NCBI RefSeq assembly: GCF_052119645.1
Contig: NZ_JBGQOM010000001.1
Coordinates: 372,001 to 436,000 of the forward strand
Direction of reading: 5' to 3'
DNA from: Paraglaciecola sp030730205
GTDB taxonomy: Bacteria; Pseudomonadota; Gammaproteobacteria; Enterobacterales; Alteromonadaceae
Length of the DNA stretch: 64,000 nucleotides
Shown: in pieces, positions 33,306 through 42,509 of the stretch
How the letters are laid out: each line of letters begins with the position of its first letter
How positions within the stretch are numbered: the first letter of the stretch is position 1
Made by a program: the position numbers and the translations under genes
The notes under the pieces: model-generated
The model's input: the letters and a program-made list of their open reading frames with translations, nothing else
The model's database searches: none
What the model was told of the DNA's origin: nothing

Positions 33306-34299
33306 TGCGTTTACGCGCTTTTTTTTGACGCCTACTACAAGCTCATTTTGCTGTGTTCGGTGGATTGCAAAAATAAGCGCCATCCTATTCTTTACTGTCC
33401 ATTATCAGGTGTTTGCTGAGCAAGTAAGTTTTAAGAAGGCCAAAGAAAATCAAAAAACAATGTTTAGTTATCAATGGATTGATAGCTTTTCTCAAACACA
33501 AAACCTCACCTTTGATTTAGCGAACAAACAAAACGCCAAACAAGTTCATAAACGATACGTGCCCGAATTAGCGCAACAATACGTCTTTATCGAGCTACAT
33601 AAAGCTGCACGGTTAATCGACCCACGCGAGGCTCGCATTGAAATCCAACGAAGCACTCAAGATATTAACGTTAAAGTCAGCAGTCGCTCACCTAAGCTTT
33701 TAACAAAATGGCAAGGATCCATGGCGAAAAGCCAGGAGAAAGCGTTTGACAAGTATTTACATGACCATTACTACACCCGTTTTTACTCCCATCTTGGTCA
33801 AGAAGCGGTGAAAGCCGATCACTTACGATACATAAACGAAAATAAAGCCCCTTTATTACCGATTGCACAAGCGATATATGAAAAACTCCCGCCTAATAGT
33901 GAAAGTAGAATATATGTAAACTTACTTTTAAGCTGGGTTCAAAGCATTCCCTATAACGAATTAGAAGACAGAATGAGCTCAAATGGTGCAGGTTTTTTGC
34001 CGCCGCTTGCTCTTATTAGAGAAAATATTGGCGACTGTGATAGTAAGTCCGTTCTCACAGCAGGCTTGATTCGTTCTCTATTGCCAGAAATAAAATTAGT
34101 TATGGTGTATTTGCCACAACACGCTTTATTAGGTATCAGCCTTCCTCACAGAAACAATGAACAAACCTTCAATTTTGGTGGCTCTGACTACTTACTTATG
34201 GAGCCAACGGGTCCCGCTCTCATGCCCCTAGGCACTGTCGCTGCATCGAGTGAACGAGCGATCAATAGTAGGTTATTTAGTTACGAGCAAGTACCCTAA
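33199..34299 (+). CDS. Transglutaminase-like periplasmic protein (start uncertain)
   Basis: Up to 366 residues. The C-terminal half has a cysteine-protease-like triad pattern: ENIGDCDSKSVLTAGLI (Cys), VYLPQHALLGISL (His) and DYLLMEPTG (acidic), as in bacterial transglutaminase-like proteins. Residues around IAKISAILFFTVHYQVFA-EQ form an apparent signal peptide. The longest frame starts at GTG 33199 inside the MscS gene, which leaves the signal sequence far from the N-terminus. The expected coupled start, ATG 33305 overlapping the MscS stop, is one frame off and reaches TGA after a run of eight T, so a -1 slip there, or a TTG start at 33325, would give a proper secreted protein. Function unknown. 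Confidence 0.65.
   Translation: MNIKPRMKAWRRINMICWKLNKQTTAAAQRKNRENNAFTRFFLTPTTSSFCCVRWIAKISAILFFTVHYQVFAEQVSFKKAKENQKTMFSYQWIDSFSQTQNLTFDLANKQNAKQVHKRYVPELAQQYVFIELHKAARLIDPREARIEIQRSTQDINVKVSSRSPKLLTKWQGSMAKSQEKAFDKYLHDHYYTRFYSHLGQEAVKADHLRYINENKAPLLPIAQAIYEKLPPNSESRIYVNLLLSWVQSIPYNELEDRMSSNGAGFLPPLALIRENIGDCDSKSVLTAGLIRSLLPEIKLVMVYLPQHALLGISLPHRNNEQTFNFGGSDYLLMEPTGPALMPLGTVAASSERAINSRLFSYEQVP
33319..33326 (+). other. Poly-T run, candidate -1 slippery site
   Basis: Reading from ATG 33305, the codons are ATG CGT TTA CGC GCT TTT TTT TGA. T TTT TTT is an X-XXY-YYZ heptamer directly before a stop. A -1 shift joins MRLRAFF to LTPTTSSFCCVRW and the signal-peptide-like segment of the long frame. 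Transcriptional slippage on eight T or a sequencing length error gives the same outcome. Confidence 0.4.
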
Positions 34300-34430
34300 C
34301 CTGCATTTAGCTTGTATTTTATCCCAGTCCCTTGCGCAAAATAACCAAGAACATAGACAAATGGTATGAATTTAAATACCTACGTACCCAGCCCTATACT
34401 AAAGTTATTTCTTACAATTCGCTAATTTAA

Positions 34431-34444
34431 CTTAATCGACTAAG
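34431..34444. promoter_or_regulatory. Operator-like palindrome resembling the sucrose-locus sites
   Basis: CTTAATCGACTAAG differs from the perfect sucrose-locus palindrome (24793) by one base. It lies 58 bases upstream of the small phosphate-binding-like protein. Whether the same LacI repressor or another family member uses it is open. Confidence 0.5.
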
Positions 34445-34501
34445 ATTTAATAACAACTCCTTAGCATGGATGCGAATTCACAAATCTTATAAGGTCGTGA
34501 C

Positions 34502-34933
34502 ATGTTAAAAAAACAAGCTTTAATTAAGGCTATACTCAGTTCAAGTGTTTTTCTGTCTGTTAGTTTTTCCGCTCTTTCTGAAACCGTTATTATCGTCAAT
34601 CCCAATAATGACTCTGCAATAGACGCAAAAGTTGCACAACGCATTTTTTTGGGTAAAGAAGGTAAATTTTCAAATGGCAAAGAAGCCATTCCCGTCAACC
34701 AAATCGCAGATTCCCCTAGTCGTACAGATTTTGATACAACAGTATTAGGACGAAGCTCTGCTCAAGTTTCAGCCTATTGGTCCAAGTTGGTATTTACTGG
34801 CAAAGGGATCCCTCCAAAAGAAGTGCAAAATGATGCAGAGGCCATCGCGTTGGTGGCTGACAACCAAGATGCCATTAGCTATGTGGATAGTTCGGCAGTT
34901 ACCGCAAATGTAAAAGCAATCCCACTTAACTAA
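34502..34933 (+). CDS. Small PstS-like periplasmic binding protein
   Basis: A 143-residue secreted protein with signal peptide ending SFSALS-ETV. The mature part (IIVNPNNDSAIDAKVAQRIF, LGKEGKFSNGKEAIPVNQ, AYWSKLVFTGKG) is half the size of PstS but carries the phosphate-binding-like fold signatures. Such half-length proteins accompany porins in Shewanella and Alteromonadales. It is 17 bases upstream of the porin gene and surely in the same operon. No Pho box is seen upstream; a LacI-type palindrome is present instead. Confidence 0.82.
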   Translation: MLKKQALIKAILSSSVFLSVSFSALSETVIIVNPNNDSAIDAKVAQRIFLGKEGKFSNGKEAIPVNQIADSPSRTDFDTTVLGRSSAQVSAYWSKLVFTGKGIPPKEVQNDAEAIALVADNQDAISYVDSSAVTANVKAIPLN

Positions 34934-34950
34934 TCTCAGGAGCATCTAAA

Positions 34951-36072
34951 ATGAAAAAATTAATACTAATAGGTTCTCTTTCTTTACTTGCAACAAGCGT
35001 TCAAGCTGAACTTCGTATAAACGGTTTTGCCAACCTAATTGGTGGTATTACTAGCTCTGATGACAGTATGTATGGTTATGATGATGATTTTTCTTTTACT
35101 TCAGAAAGCTTATTTGCCGTACAAGTGAGTGGCGACATCAACAGTAAGATGACGGCCACAGGGCAAATAGTCGCTCGAGGAAAGAATGATTATGAACCTG
35201 ATTTTGAATGGGCTTATATTACTTACCATGCAACGGATAATTTATCTGTCTCTGCAGGGCGTTTACGCCAGCCTTTGTTTCGTTATTCTACTTCAAGTGA
35301 TGTGGGGTATTCCTATCACTGGGTAAATGCGCCTAGAGTTATTTATGATGTGCCTTTTGCCAACATGGATGGCGTGCGTTTTGACTATAGTGGTTACTCT
35401 GGCGATTGGGAATACAATTTGCAGTTAGGTTTGGGGGGCTTTTCAGCAGATTTTCAGGGGGCTAAAGCTAAAGCATCTAACCTTGGCATATTTAGTGCTG
35501 AGCTAGTTAGAGATTGGTTTAAAGTGAGAGGGGTATATGGAAGAATAAACCTTGTTAATTCTAGCCCTGAATTAGAGGACGCATTTGATACGCTTAGGAA
35601 TTTAGGTTTGCCTCAACTGGCCAGCGACTTAGAAATTAAAGATGACACAGGTACTTTTGCAGGTGTGGGTATAGAGGTGGATAAGTATGATTGGTTTGTG
35701 AGTGGGGAATATACTCAGGCTAAGACGGAAAATTCATTTCGTCCAAAAGTTGACTCTTATTATGTTACGGCCGGAATGCGTAAAGGTAAATGGACACCAT
35801 CCATAACATACGAAAGTCAGGATTCTAATAAGCCAGCTAAGTTCACTGAGCAGTTGATCGGATTGCCTTCAGATATTTTACCTATTGCAACGGATATTAG
35901 TTTTGGATTACAGAGTATTTTTATAGAGGAATATAGCGTGACGTCAGTTGGTGTGCGTTATGACTTAGACACGAATGTGGCATTAAAAGCGGATGTGAGC
36001 AAACGTAGTGATGATTTGGATGATACTAGAGATGCAACGGCCGTTCGTTTTGCCATTAACTACATATTTTAG
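34951..36072 (+). CDS. Outer-membrane porin
   Basis: A 373-residue beta-barrel. Signal peptide MKKLILIGSLSLLATSVQA is followed by ELRINGFANLIGGITSSDDS, an opening shared by gammaproteobacterial porins, and ends VRFAINYIF with the terminal phenylalanine needed for BAM recognition. Strand repeats such as AGRLRQPLFRYSTSSD are typical. It is paired with a small phosphate-type binding protein, suggesting the barrel admits a ligand handled by that protein. AGGAG lies before the ATG. Selectivity is not readable from sequence. Confidence 0.87.
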   Translation: MKKLILIGSLSLLATSVQAELRINGFANLIGGITSSDDSMYGYDDDFSFTSESLFAVQVSGDINSKMTATGQIVARGKNDYEPDFEWAYITYHATDNLSVSAGRLRQPLFRYSTSSDVGYSYHWVNAPRVIYDVPFANMDGVRFDYSGYSGDWEYNLQLGLGGFSADFQGAKAKASNLGIFSAELVRDWFKVRGVYGRINLVNSSPELEDAFDTLRNLGLPQLASDLEIKDDTGTFAGVGIEVDKYDWFVSGEYTQAKTENSFRPKVDSYYVTAGMRKGKWTPSITYESQDSNKPAKFTEQLIGLPSDILPIATDISFGLQSIFIEEYSVTSVGVRYDLDTNVALKADVSKRSDDLDDTRDATAVRFAINYIF

Positions 36073-36086
36073 GTAGCCCTAATAAT

Positions 36087-36121
36087 AGGGTCTGATACGT
36101 GTTTAAAGTATCAGACCCTTT
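36087..36121 (+). terminator. Terminator after the porin gene
   Basis: A perfect 12-base stem (AGGGTCTGATAC / GTATCAGACCCT) around a 9-base loop begins 15 bases after the porin stop. The T-run is short (TT), but the stem is strong. Confidence 0.8.
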
Positions 36122-36178
36122 GTAAATCTCACTTAATGCACCCCGACCTAGTAATAGTGATTCGTATATCCCATCCAC

Positions 36179-37576
36179 TTACATTTGTTCTTCGGCAAAC
36201 TCAGCTAAGCGGCTACGCACTACGCCATCTAGGTTAATGGTGGAGCTACCCGAAAAATTCTTAAATTTCTCGACTAAATACGTCAATCCAGATGTAACAG
36301 CGCTCAAGTAGTTACTGTCTATCTGAGCTAAATTACCAGAGCAAATAAGCTTGGTCCCTTCACCGCATCGGGTAATGATGGTTTTGAGTTGAGAGGCAGT
36401 TAAATTTTGCGACTCATCCAAAATCACGATGGCGTTTTGAATGCTTCGCCCGCGCATAAAGTTGACTGACTTAAACTGAATATTGGCTTTTTCCATAATG
36501 TAACTCATGGAGCCTTTTACATTTTCATCATGTTTATGCAGCACTTCTAAGCTGTCAGTGATAGCTGCAAGCCAAGGTGCCATTTTTTCTTCTTCGGTAC
36601 CCGGTAAAAAACCAATAGATTCGGCAATTTCTGGTGTGCTACGCGTGACAATAATCTTATCGTACATGTTTTTCTCTACCACCATCTCCAAGGCGGCAGC
36701 CAATGCCAGCAGGGTTTTACCGCTACCTGCAGGACCCGTTAGAATCACCAAATCGATATGCGGATCGAGCAAGGCATGTAAGCTCATCGCTTGGCCTATA
36801 TTTTTCGGTGTAATGCCCCAAGCTCTGCGTCCCATCAAACGGTCAACTCCGAGGTCCAATACTTCAAGATGCTCGTCAGTCATCGACTCAACTATGCCTG
36901 CAAACTTACCTTCTTCATCAATTAAGAATTCATTGACATACGCTTCAGGTAATACTTTTCGCTCAATGGTATGGATGGTATCGCGCCCTTCGGTACGACT
37001 ATCGACCGACTTGACTTGATTCCAGAATTGACCGGAGAAGGTATGGTAGCCTTTTGATAGATACTTAATGTCACTAATCAGTTGGTCGGTACGGTAATCC
37101 TCAACTAAAGCCAAACCTGCACCTTTTGCTTTGAGTCGCATATTGATGTCTTTGGTAACTAAGACCACTTGACGAGGTGCAAACTCCGCCTGTAAATGCA
37201 GGGCACTATTGATGATGCGATTGTCATTTTCATTACTGGTAAACACGTGTTTGTCGATAGGCAGACCATGATCAACAAAGATTGAAAGGCTACCCGAAGG
37301 CGCCGTGTCGCCTGCTCCTAGGCCTTTCATTGACACGCCATCGACCATTTGCTCTGGCGTGGCATCGTGTAGCAAATCTTCCATCGCGCGAATTGATACG
37401 CGAGCATCTCGCGCAACGTCTTTTTTACTATCTTTAATATAATCTAGCTCTTCGAGCACCGTCATGGGTACAACAACGTCATTTTCTTTAAAGGATAAAA
37501 AGGCGAGTGGTTCGTGAAGGAGTATATTGGTATCTAACACATAAATTTTTGAATCTAGTGCTGCTTTTTTTGGCAT
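36179..37576 (-). CDS. PIN-PhoH family ATPase/ribonuclease (PhoH2-like)
   Basis: A 465-residue fusion. The N-terminal PIN nuclease domain opens SKIYVLDTNILLHEPLAFLS with its acidic residues. The C-terminal PhoH ATPase has Walker A LTGPAGSGKTLLALAAA and Walker B AIVILDESQNL. PhoH2 proteins act as sequence-specific RNA unwinding and cleaving enzymes. The start at ATG 37576 follows GGAG by 6 bases; an in-frame extension to 37669 is less likely. It is divergent from rapA across 400 bases. Confidence 0.9.
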   Translation of the reverse strand: MPKKAALDSKIYVLDTNILLHEPLAFLSFKENDVVVPMTVLEELDYIKDSKKDVARDARVSIRAMEDLLHDATPEQMVDGVSMKGLGAGDTAPSGSLSIFVDHGLPIDKHVFTSNENDNRIINSALHLQAEFAPRQVVLVTKDINMRLKAKGAGLALVEDYRTDQLISDIKYLSKGYHTFSGQFWNQVKSVDSRTEGRDTIHTIERKVLPEAYVNEFLIDEEGKFAGIVESMTDEHLEVLDLGVDRLMGRRAWGITPKNIGQAMSLHALLDPHIDLVILTGPAGSGKTLLALAAALEMVVEKNMYDKIIVTRSTPEIAESIGFLPGTEEEKMAPWLAAITDSLEVLHKHDENVKGSMSYIMEKANIQFKSVNFMRGRSIQNAIVILDESQNLTASQLKTIITRCGEGTKLICSGNLAQIDSNYLSAVTSGLTYLVEKFKNFSGSSTINLDGVVRSRLAEFAEEQM

Positions 37577-37976
37577 CCGTATCTCCACATCAATGAGGCT
37601 TGAATATCTGTGGTAGGCATGGTTGGCTGCAGATTTGATCGGACAAAAGTCTAACCGTGAACCTCGCAAACCTCACTCACAGACTAGTCTACAGTCTGAA
37701 CAATTTTTGATTTATTGCTCAGCTGTAAATCAACAATAAACCACTTTTTCTCCATATTCATCAACTTTTCCACCCATCGTCCTATTAATTTTTAGGAAAA
37801 AATAACGGATCAGCACGTAAGTCGATTTTAATTTGATACAATATGACGCTGCACTCGGCGCAGTGCGTGACAAAATGGGCGTCGTGCATCTTGCTTAAGC
37901 AAATCTGCCATACTGCTGCCATAATCATATTCACAACAATACAGAAAATTCATTTAGACAGGAAACCGTAATAACG
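37577..37976. other. Divergent region between phoH-like and rapA genes
   Basis: These 400 bases contain no supported gene. AT-rich sequence with a TACAAT at 37837-37842 could be a -10 for rapA, but no good -35 is at the right distance. AGGAAA precedes the rapA ATG. Confidence 0.45.
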
Positions 37977-40808
37977 ATGGCGAAACAACAACTATTTGCT
38001 TTGGGACAACGTTGGTTGAGCGACACTGAGTCAGATCTGGGGTTAGGCACGATCATTCTGCTCGACAATCGCACGCTTACGGTACTTTTCCCTGCAACGG
38101 GTGAAACAAGAGTATATGCAGCGCAGTCAGCCCCTCTTACTCGTATTCAATTTGAAGCGGGTGATACCGTTAAATGCCATGAAGGCTGGGAACTATTAGT
38201 TGAACGCATCACCGAGCAAGATGGCCAACTTACCTATTATGGAACTCGTCTCGATAACAAACACGCTGCTGCGCTGAAAGAAACATTTATCGACCATCAT
38301 TTTCAATTAAGCCAGCCTGAGCAGCGTTTGTTTAATGGTCAATTTGATCATCCAAAATGGTTTAACTTACGTGAGCAATGCTTACAACATCAATTTAATC
38401 ATAGTGTATCGGACTTATTAGGCTTTGTTGGCGCTCGTGTGGATTTAATTCCTCATCAGTTGCACATCGCTTCAGAAGTGGGGCGTAGACATGCCCCACG
38501 AGTCCTGCTTGCTGACGAAGTAGGGTTAGGTAAAACTATTGAAGCTGCCCTGATCATTCACCAACAATTACTCACAGCACGAGCACAACGAGTGTTAATA
38601 GTCGTGCCATCAAGTTTGGTGCATCAATGGTTGGTCGAGATGTTACGTCGGGTCAATTTAGCGTTTTCAGTGTTTGACGAAGAACGTTGCGAGGCGATGT
38701 CAGAAGATGCAAGTAACCCCTTCGATGCAGAGCAATTAGTCATTTGCAGCTTGGATTTTTTAACCCATAACAGCCGCTATTATCAACAAGCCTTAGCGGC
38801 TCAATGGGATTTAATGGTAGTCGATGAGGCGCACCACCTTAAATGGTCACAGGGGCAACCGTCACAAGAGTATCAAGTCATCGAAGAATTAGCTCAAGCC
38901 ACTGCAGGTGTTTTGCTATTAACCGCGACGCCAGACCAGCTTGGACATGAAAGCCACTTCGCTCGTTTACGCCTGCTTGACCCTGCGCGTTTTCACGACT
39001 ATCAACGTTTTGTTCATGAAGAACAGCAATATAGCCAGTTAGCGCAAGCCATCACGCCCTTATTAAGTGGTGAGAGTTTAAGCGCTAATGACATAGCGGC
39101 TATCAGCCAGTTTGCTGATAGCAGCATGCTTGAAAACATCAATCAAGCGGATCGCCAGCAAAGAACCAAATTACTGCATACCCTGCTCGACCGCCATGGT
39201 ACTGGGCGAATGTTGTTTAGAAATAGTCGCGCAGGAGTTGCTGGCTTTCCTGGCAGAAAACTTCTGTCTTATGGCTTAAGTCAGCCACTCGAATATCAAA
39301 TGCTATTAGCGCTTGAACCCAATAATCTGCAGTTGCACCTCACTCCAGAGCGTCACCCTAATGTAGTGAACAGTTGGGTGGATGTTGATCCGCGCGTTGT
39401 ATGGTTTGCCGATAAACTCAAAGAATTAAAGGGCGAAAAAGTCCTGACAATCTGTGCGAATGCTGCCACTGCCATGCAGTTATCTGAGGCTTTGCGCATT
39501 AAAACGGGCATACGCTCAACGGTTTTTCATGAAGGCATGAGTATTGTTGAACGAGACAAAGCGGCCGTTTATTTTTCTCAAAGTGAAGAAGGCGCACAGG
39601 TACTGATATGCAGTGAAATTGGTAGTGAAGGTCGTAACTTCCAGTTCGCCCATCATTTGGTCTTATTTGACCTGCCACGCGTTCCCGATTTATTAGAACA
39701 ACGAATTGGACGCTTAGATCGAATAGGACAAAAGTTCGATGTGTGCATCCATGTGCCGTATTTTAAAGAAAGCGCTCAGCAAGTCTTACTTGATTGGTAT
39801 CATCAAGGCTTAAATGCCTTTGAACAAACTTGTCCCAGCGGCATGATAGTTTACGAAGAAACCCAAGAAGCCTTGTTGAATTGCTTGCAAAACCCTGAGG
39901 ATGAAACGCAATGTCATCACTTGATTAATCAAACCGCCGAACTGCATAGAACACTTAAGTTAAAAATGGAGCAAGGACGTGACAAATTACTAGAGCTTAA
40001 TTCTTCTGGCCAGGGTCGTGTAGAACAATTTTTGGCTCGCATCTTAAATGCCGAAGAGTCTCCAACTCTTGAGTTATTTATGACAAAGTTGTTTGATGCA
40101 ATTGGTGTATTACAAGAAGAAAAAGACGAAAGTTGCTATTTACTTCGCCCGACGGAAACCATGTTAAGTCCGCTTCCCGGTTTAGATGAGGAGGGAATGA
40201 CCGTTACGTACGAGCGCACTACGGCTACTCGGATCGAAAACGCCCATTTTCTCAGCTGGGATCATCCCATGATCACTCATGCGATGGACATGTTAACTAC
40301 CGAAGTCATTGGTAAAAGTTCTGTTGGCTTGTGCCAAGATAGATCGCTACCCGCTGGTGCATATTGGCTTGAATGTTTGTTTGTCCTCTCGGCCAAGGCA
40401 GAAAAAACCATGCAGTTAGCGCGTTTTTTACCACCAACTCCCATTAAAGTTTGTATTAATACCAAACTAGAAAACGAAGATAAGTCGTTTTTTAAAATTG
40501 AGTCTGTACGGCCTAAAATGGGTGTGCAACTGATTAATGCTCTCCGCACACAGGTTGTTAGTGCATTAGAAACGGCCCAAGTACAAGCAGAGCAATTGGC
40601 AGGAGAAATTAAGACTGAACGTCAACAGCAAATGCAAACCTTACTTGGCGATGAATTAGCGCGCTTACAAAGTTTATGTGAAGTGAATCCAGCGATTAGG
40701 CCTGAAGAAATAAGCCATCTAGAAGAACAGATAGGCAGCCTGACTCACTTAATTACAAGTGCTAAACTGAATTTGGAAGCCGTACGCTTGGTCGTCAATA
40801 ACCCCTAA
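37977..40808 (+). CDS. rapA: RNA polymerase-associated helicase-like ATPase RapA
   Basis: A 943-residue Swi2/Snf2 ATPase, close to E. coli RapA (968). An N-terminal Tudor-like region (GQRWLSDTESDLGLGTII) precedes the ATPase core with Walker A LADEVGLGKTIEAALI, DEAH box VVDEAHHLKWS, motif III LLLTATPDQ and motif VI EQRIGRLDRIGQ. RapA frees RNA polymerase stalled after termination. Its stop overlaps the rluA start by one base (TAATG), and the rapA-rluA order is conserved with E. coli. Confidence 0.96.
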   Translation: MAKQQLFALGQRWLSDTESDLGLGTIILLDNRTLTVLFPATGETRVYAAQSAPLTRIQFEAGDTVKCHEGWELLVERITEQDGQLTYYGTRLDNKHAAALKETFIDHHFQLSQPEQRLFNGQFDHPKWFNLREQCLQHQFNHSVSDLLGFVGARVDLIPHQLHIASEVGRRHAPRVLLADEVGLGKTIEAALIIHQQLLTARAQRVLIVVPSSLVHQWLVEMLRRVNLAFSVFDEERCEAMSEDASNPFDAEQLVICSLDFLTHNSRYYQQALAAQWDLMVVDEAHHLKWSQGQPSQEYQVIEELAQATAGVLLLTATPDQLGHESHFARLRLLDPARFHDYQRFVHEEQQYSQLAQAITPLLSGESLSANDIAAISQFADSSMLENINQADRQQRTKLLHTLLDRHGTGRMLFRNSRAGVAGFPGRKLLSYGLSQPLEYQMLLALEPNNLQLHLTPERHPNVVNSWVDVDPRVVWFADKLKELKGEKVLTICANAATAMQLSEALRIKTGIRSTVFHEGMSIVERDKAAVYFSQSEEGAQVLICSEIGSEGRNFQFAHHLVLFDLPRVPDLLEQRIGRLDRIGQKFDVCIHVPYFKESAQQVLLDWYHQGLNAFEQTCPSGMIVYEETQEALLNCLQNPEDETQCHHLINQTAELHRTLKLKMEQGRDKLLELNSSGQGRVEQFLARILNAEESPTLELFMTKLFDAIGVLQEEKDESCYLLRPTETMLSPLPGLDEEGMTVTYERTTATRIENAHFLSWDHPMITHAMDMLTTEVIGKSSVGLCQDRSLPAGAYWLECLFVLSAKAEKTMQLARFLPPTPIKVCINTKLENEDKSFFKIESVRPKMGVQLINALRTQVVSALETAQVQAEQLAGEIKTERQQQMQTLLGDELARLQSLCEVNPAIRPEEISHLEEQIGSLTHLITSAKLNLEAVRLVVNNP

Positions 40809-41464
40809 TGGCGCTACTAAACTACCAACCACCACTCTCGCCCTATTTAAGGATAATTTATCAAGATGACGATATCGTGATACTTGATAAACCTTCAGGG
40901 CTGCTGAGTGTACCCGGTAAAGCGCCTGAACATGCTGATTCACTGCAAGCTCGTGTGCAGCGTGTATTTCCAAGCGCAAGTATTGTTCATCGTTTAGACA
41001 TGGCCACATCTGGCATTATGCTTATGGCCATGAATAAAGCTGCGCACCGGCACTTGTCTCGCCAATTTGAATTAAGACAAACAGAAAAAAGTTACGAAGC
41101 TATTGTGTACGGCTGGCCATCAGAAGAATCCGGGGAGGTGAATCTTCCTCTCATCTGTGACTGGCCGAATCGCCCTAAGCAAATGGTGGATCATGAACGA
41201 GGCAAAAAAGCACTGACTCGTTGGCAAGTACTCAGTAAGGGCAAGGACACATCAAGGATTGAACTGTTTCCTATCACTGGGCGTTCCCACCAGCTTAGAG
41301 TGCACATGTTGAGTCTTGGTCACCCTATTATTGGCGATCGCTTGTACGCACACCCTACTGCACTTTCGCTGGCCTCACGTCTTCACTTACATGCCAAATA
41401 TCTGAGCTTTAATCACCCAAGCAATGGAATAAAACAACGCTTTTTCAGCCCAGTTCCATTTTAA
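40808..41464 (+). CDS. rluA: Pseudouridine synthase RluA
   Basis: A 218-residue enzyme, the size of E. coli RluA (219), which makes pseudouridine 746 in 23S rRNA and 32 in several tRNAs. The catalytic aspartate is in HRLDMATSGIMLMAM, preceded by DDDIVILDKPSGLLSVPGK; GRSHQLRVHMLSLGHPI is the second conserved block. Overlap and order with rapA match E. coli, which supports rluA over rluC or rluD. Confidence 0.93.
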   Translation: MALLNYQPPLSPYLRIIYQDDDIVILDKPSGLLSVPGKAPEHADSLQARVQRVFPSASIVHRLDMATSGIMLMAMNKAAHRHLSRQFELRQTEKSYEAIVYGWPSEESGEVNLPLICDWPNRPKQMVDHERGKKALTRWQVLSKGKDTSRIELFPITGRSHQLRVHMLSLGHPIIGDRLYAHPTALSLASRLHLHAKYLSFNHPSNGIKQRFFSPVPF

Positions 41465-41523
41465 GTTAAAGTCTGGTGCTATGGGGTACGATATAAGTGT
41501 AAGGTTAGTCAGGGCGAACACGT

Positions 41524-42369
41524 GTGGCATTTAATCAAACAGTAGTAATTCTCTTAGCTTGCTTGATGTGTGTGCCTGTGACAGCCGCAGTTAACCCATC
41601 CGTGTTAGCCACCCTAGACTTAGAAAGAGAATTTTTTAGCGATCGATATATAAAGCTAAAAGTGGGCGATGAATATGTTCTAGTGATGCTGCAAGAAAAC
41701 ACCAATGCTATTGCTAGAGGAGTCGCTATTTTAGTTACGCAGAGTCATACCACCTTAACGAGCAAACACGGCTTAAGCCCTTTGGTATCAGAACTAAATG
41801 AACTTGGTTGGGTAACTATGTTAGTGCCTAGCCCCCCCACGCAGTTTCTTACACCGCGAGAAAATATCGAGCCCGTGACAGACAGTACGTCTTCCCTTCC
41901 TTCGATTAAAGATTCTGGCAAATACCTCTCTCAACAAACCTTGGATGAACATTTACAACGTTTATCGGTAACCATGCTAGCGGCAATTGAAAAAGCCAAA
42001 GAATATCCAGGGTTTATTCTGGTTATTGCTCAGGGGACTAGTGCAGCCAGTCTCATCCATCTATACGCAGAGCAAAGCCTCCCCTCACCCGACGCGATGG
42101 TCGTCATCGAGCCGTATTGGCCTGATAGACTAACCAATCAAAAACTCGCCAAACAATTAGCGAGTACATCTATGCCGGTTTTAGATTTTTACAGTGATGG
42201 GGACAACGTCTGGAGTGCCTCTACCGTTCAAAAACGCAAAGTCGCAACCATTAGATCGCTAAAATTGCACTATCGACAGAGAAAAATCATTGGTCTTAAC
42301 GCAATGGATAGCGCTGCACCTTATATTAGTAAAGAAATTTACGGTTGGTTAAGTCACATGGGCTGGTGA
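41524..42369 (+). CDS. DUF3530 family exported protein
   Basis: A 281-residue protein with a signal peptide (MAFNQTVVILLACLMCVPVT, cleavage near AA-VN), starting at GTG 41524 behind an AGGGCG ribosome site. I take it as DUF3530, an exported alpha/beta-hydrolase-like family; the segment VIAQGTSAASLIHLYAEQSL has the look of a nucleophile elbow but lacks a clean G-x-S-x-G. Predicted periplasmic. It follows rluA by 59 bases and could be cotranscribed. Enzymatic role unproven. Confidence 0.72.
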   Translation: MAFNQTVVILLACLMCVPVTAAVNPSVLATLDLEREFFSDRYIKLKVGDEYVLVMLQENTNAIARGVAILVTQSHTTLTSKHGLSPLVSELNELGWVTMLVPSPPTQFLTPRENIEPVTDSTSSLPSIKDSGKYLSQQTLDEHLQRLSVTMLAAIEKAKEYPGFILVIAQGTSAASLIHLYAEQSLPSPDAMVVIEPYWPDRLTNQKLAKQLASTSMPVLDFYSDGDNVWSASTVQKRKVATIRSLKLHYRQRKIIGLNAMDSAAPYISKEIYGWLSHMGW

Positions 42370-42440
42370 GCAATATTTATCAAAAAATGCTATTAAATTT
42401 CAAATACATAAAGTTTACACAATCTTTACACTGTCAAACT

Positions 42441-42470
42441 TCGACAAACCTTTAGAATCTTAACTATAAT
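42441..42470 (+). promoter_or_regulatory. Sigma-70-type promoter candidate
   Basis: TCGACA (42441-42446) and a perfect TATAAT (42465-42470) are separated by 18 bases, 40 bases ahead of the GTG start of the hypothetical gene. It matches consensus at 5 of 6 and 6 of 6 positions. Confidence 0.6.
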
Positions 42471-42509
42471 TACTCGCATCTAACTCAAAAGAGCTGAACT
42501 AAAAGACTC

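Noticed and set aside
34502..34933. Truncated pstS pseudogene
   Set aside because: It has a complete signal peptide, its own ribosome context and a tight link to the porin; half-length binding proteins of this kind are a normal family.
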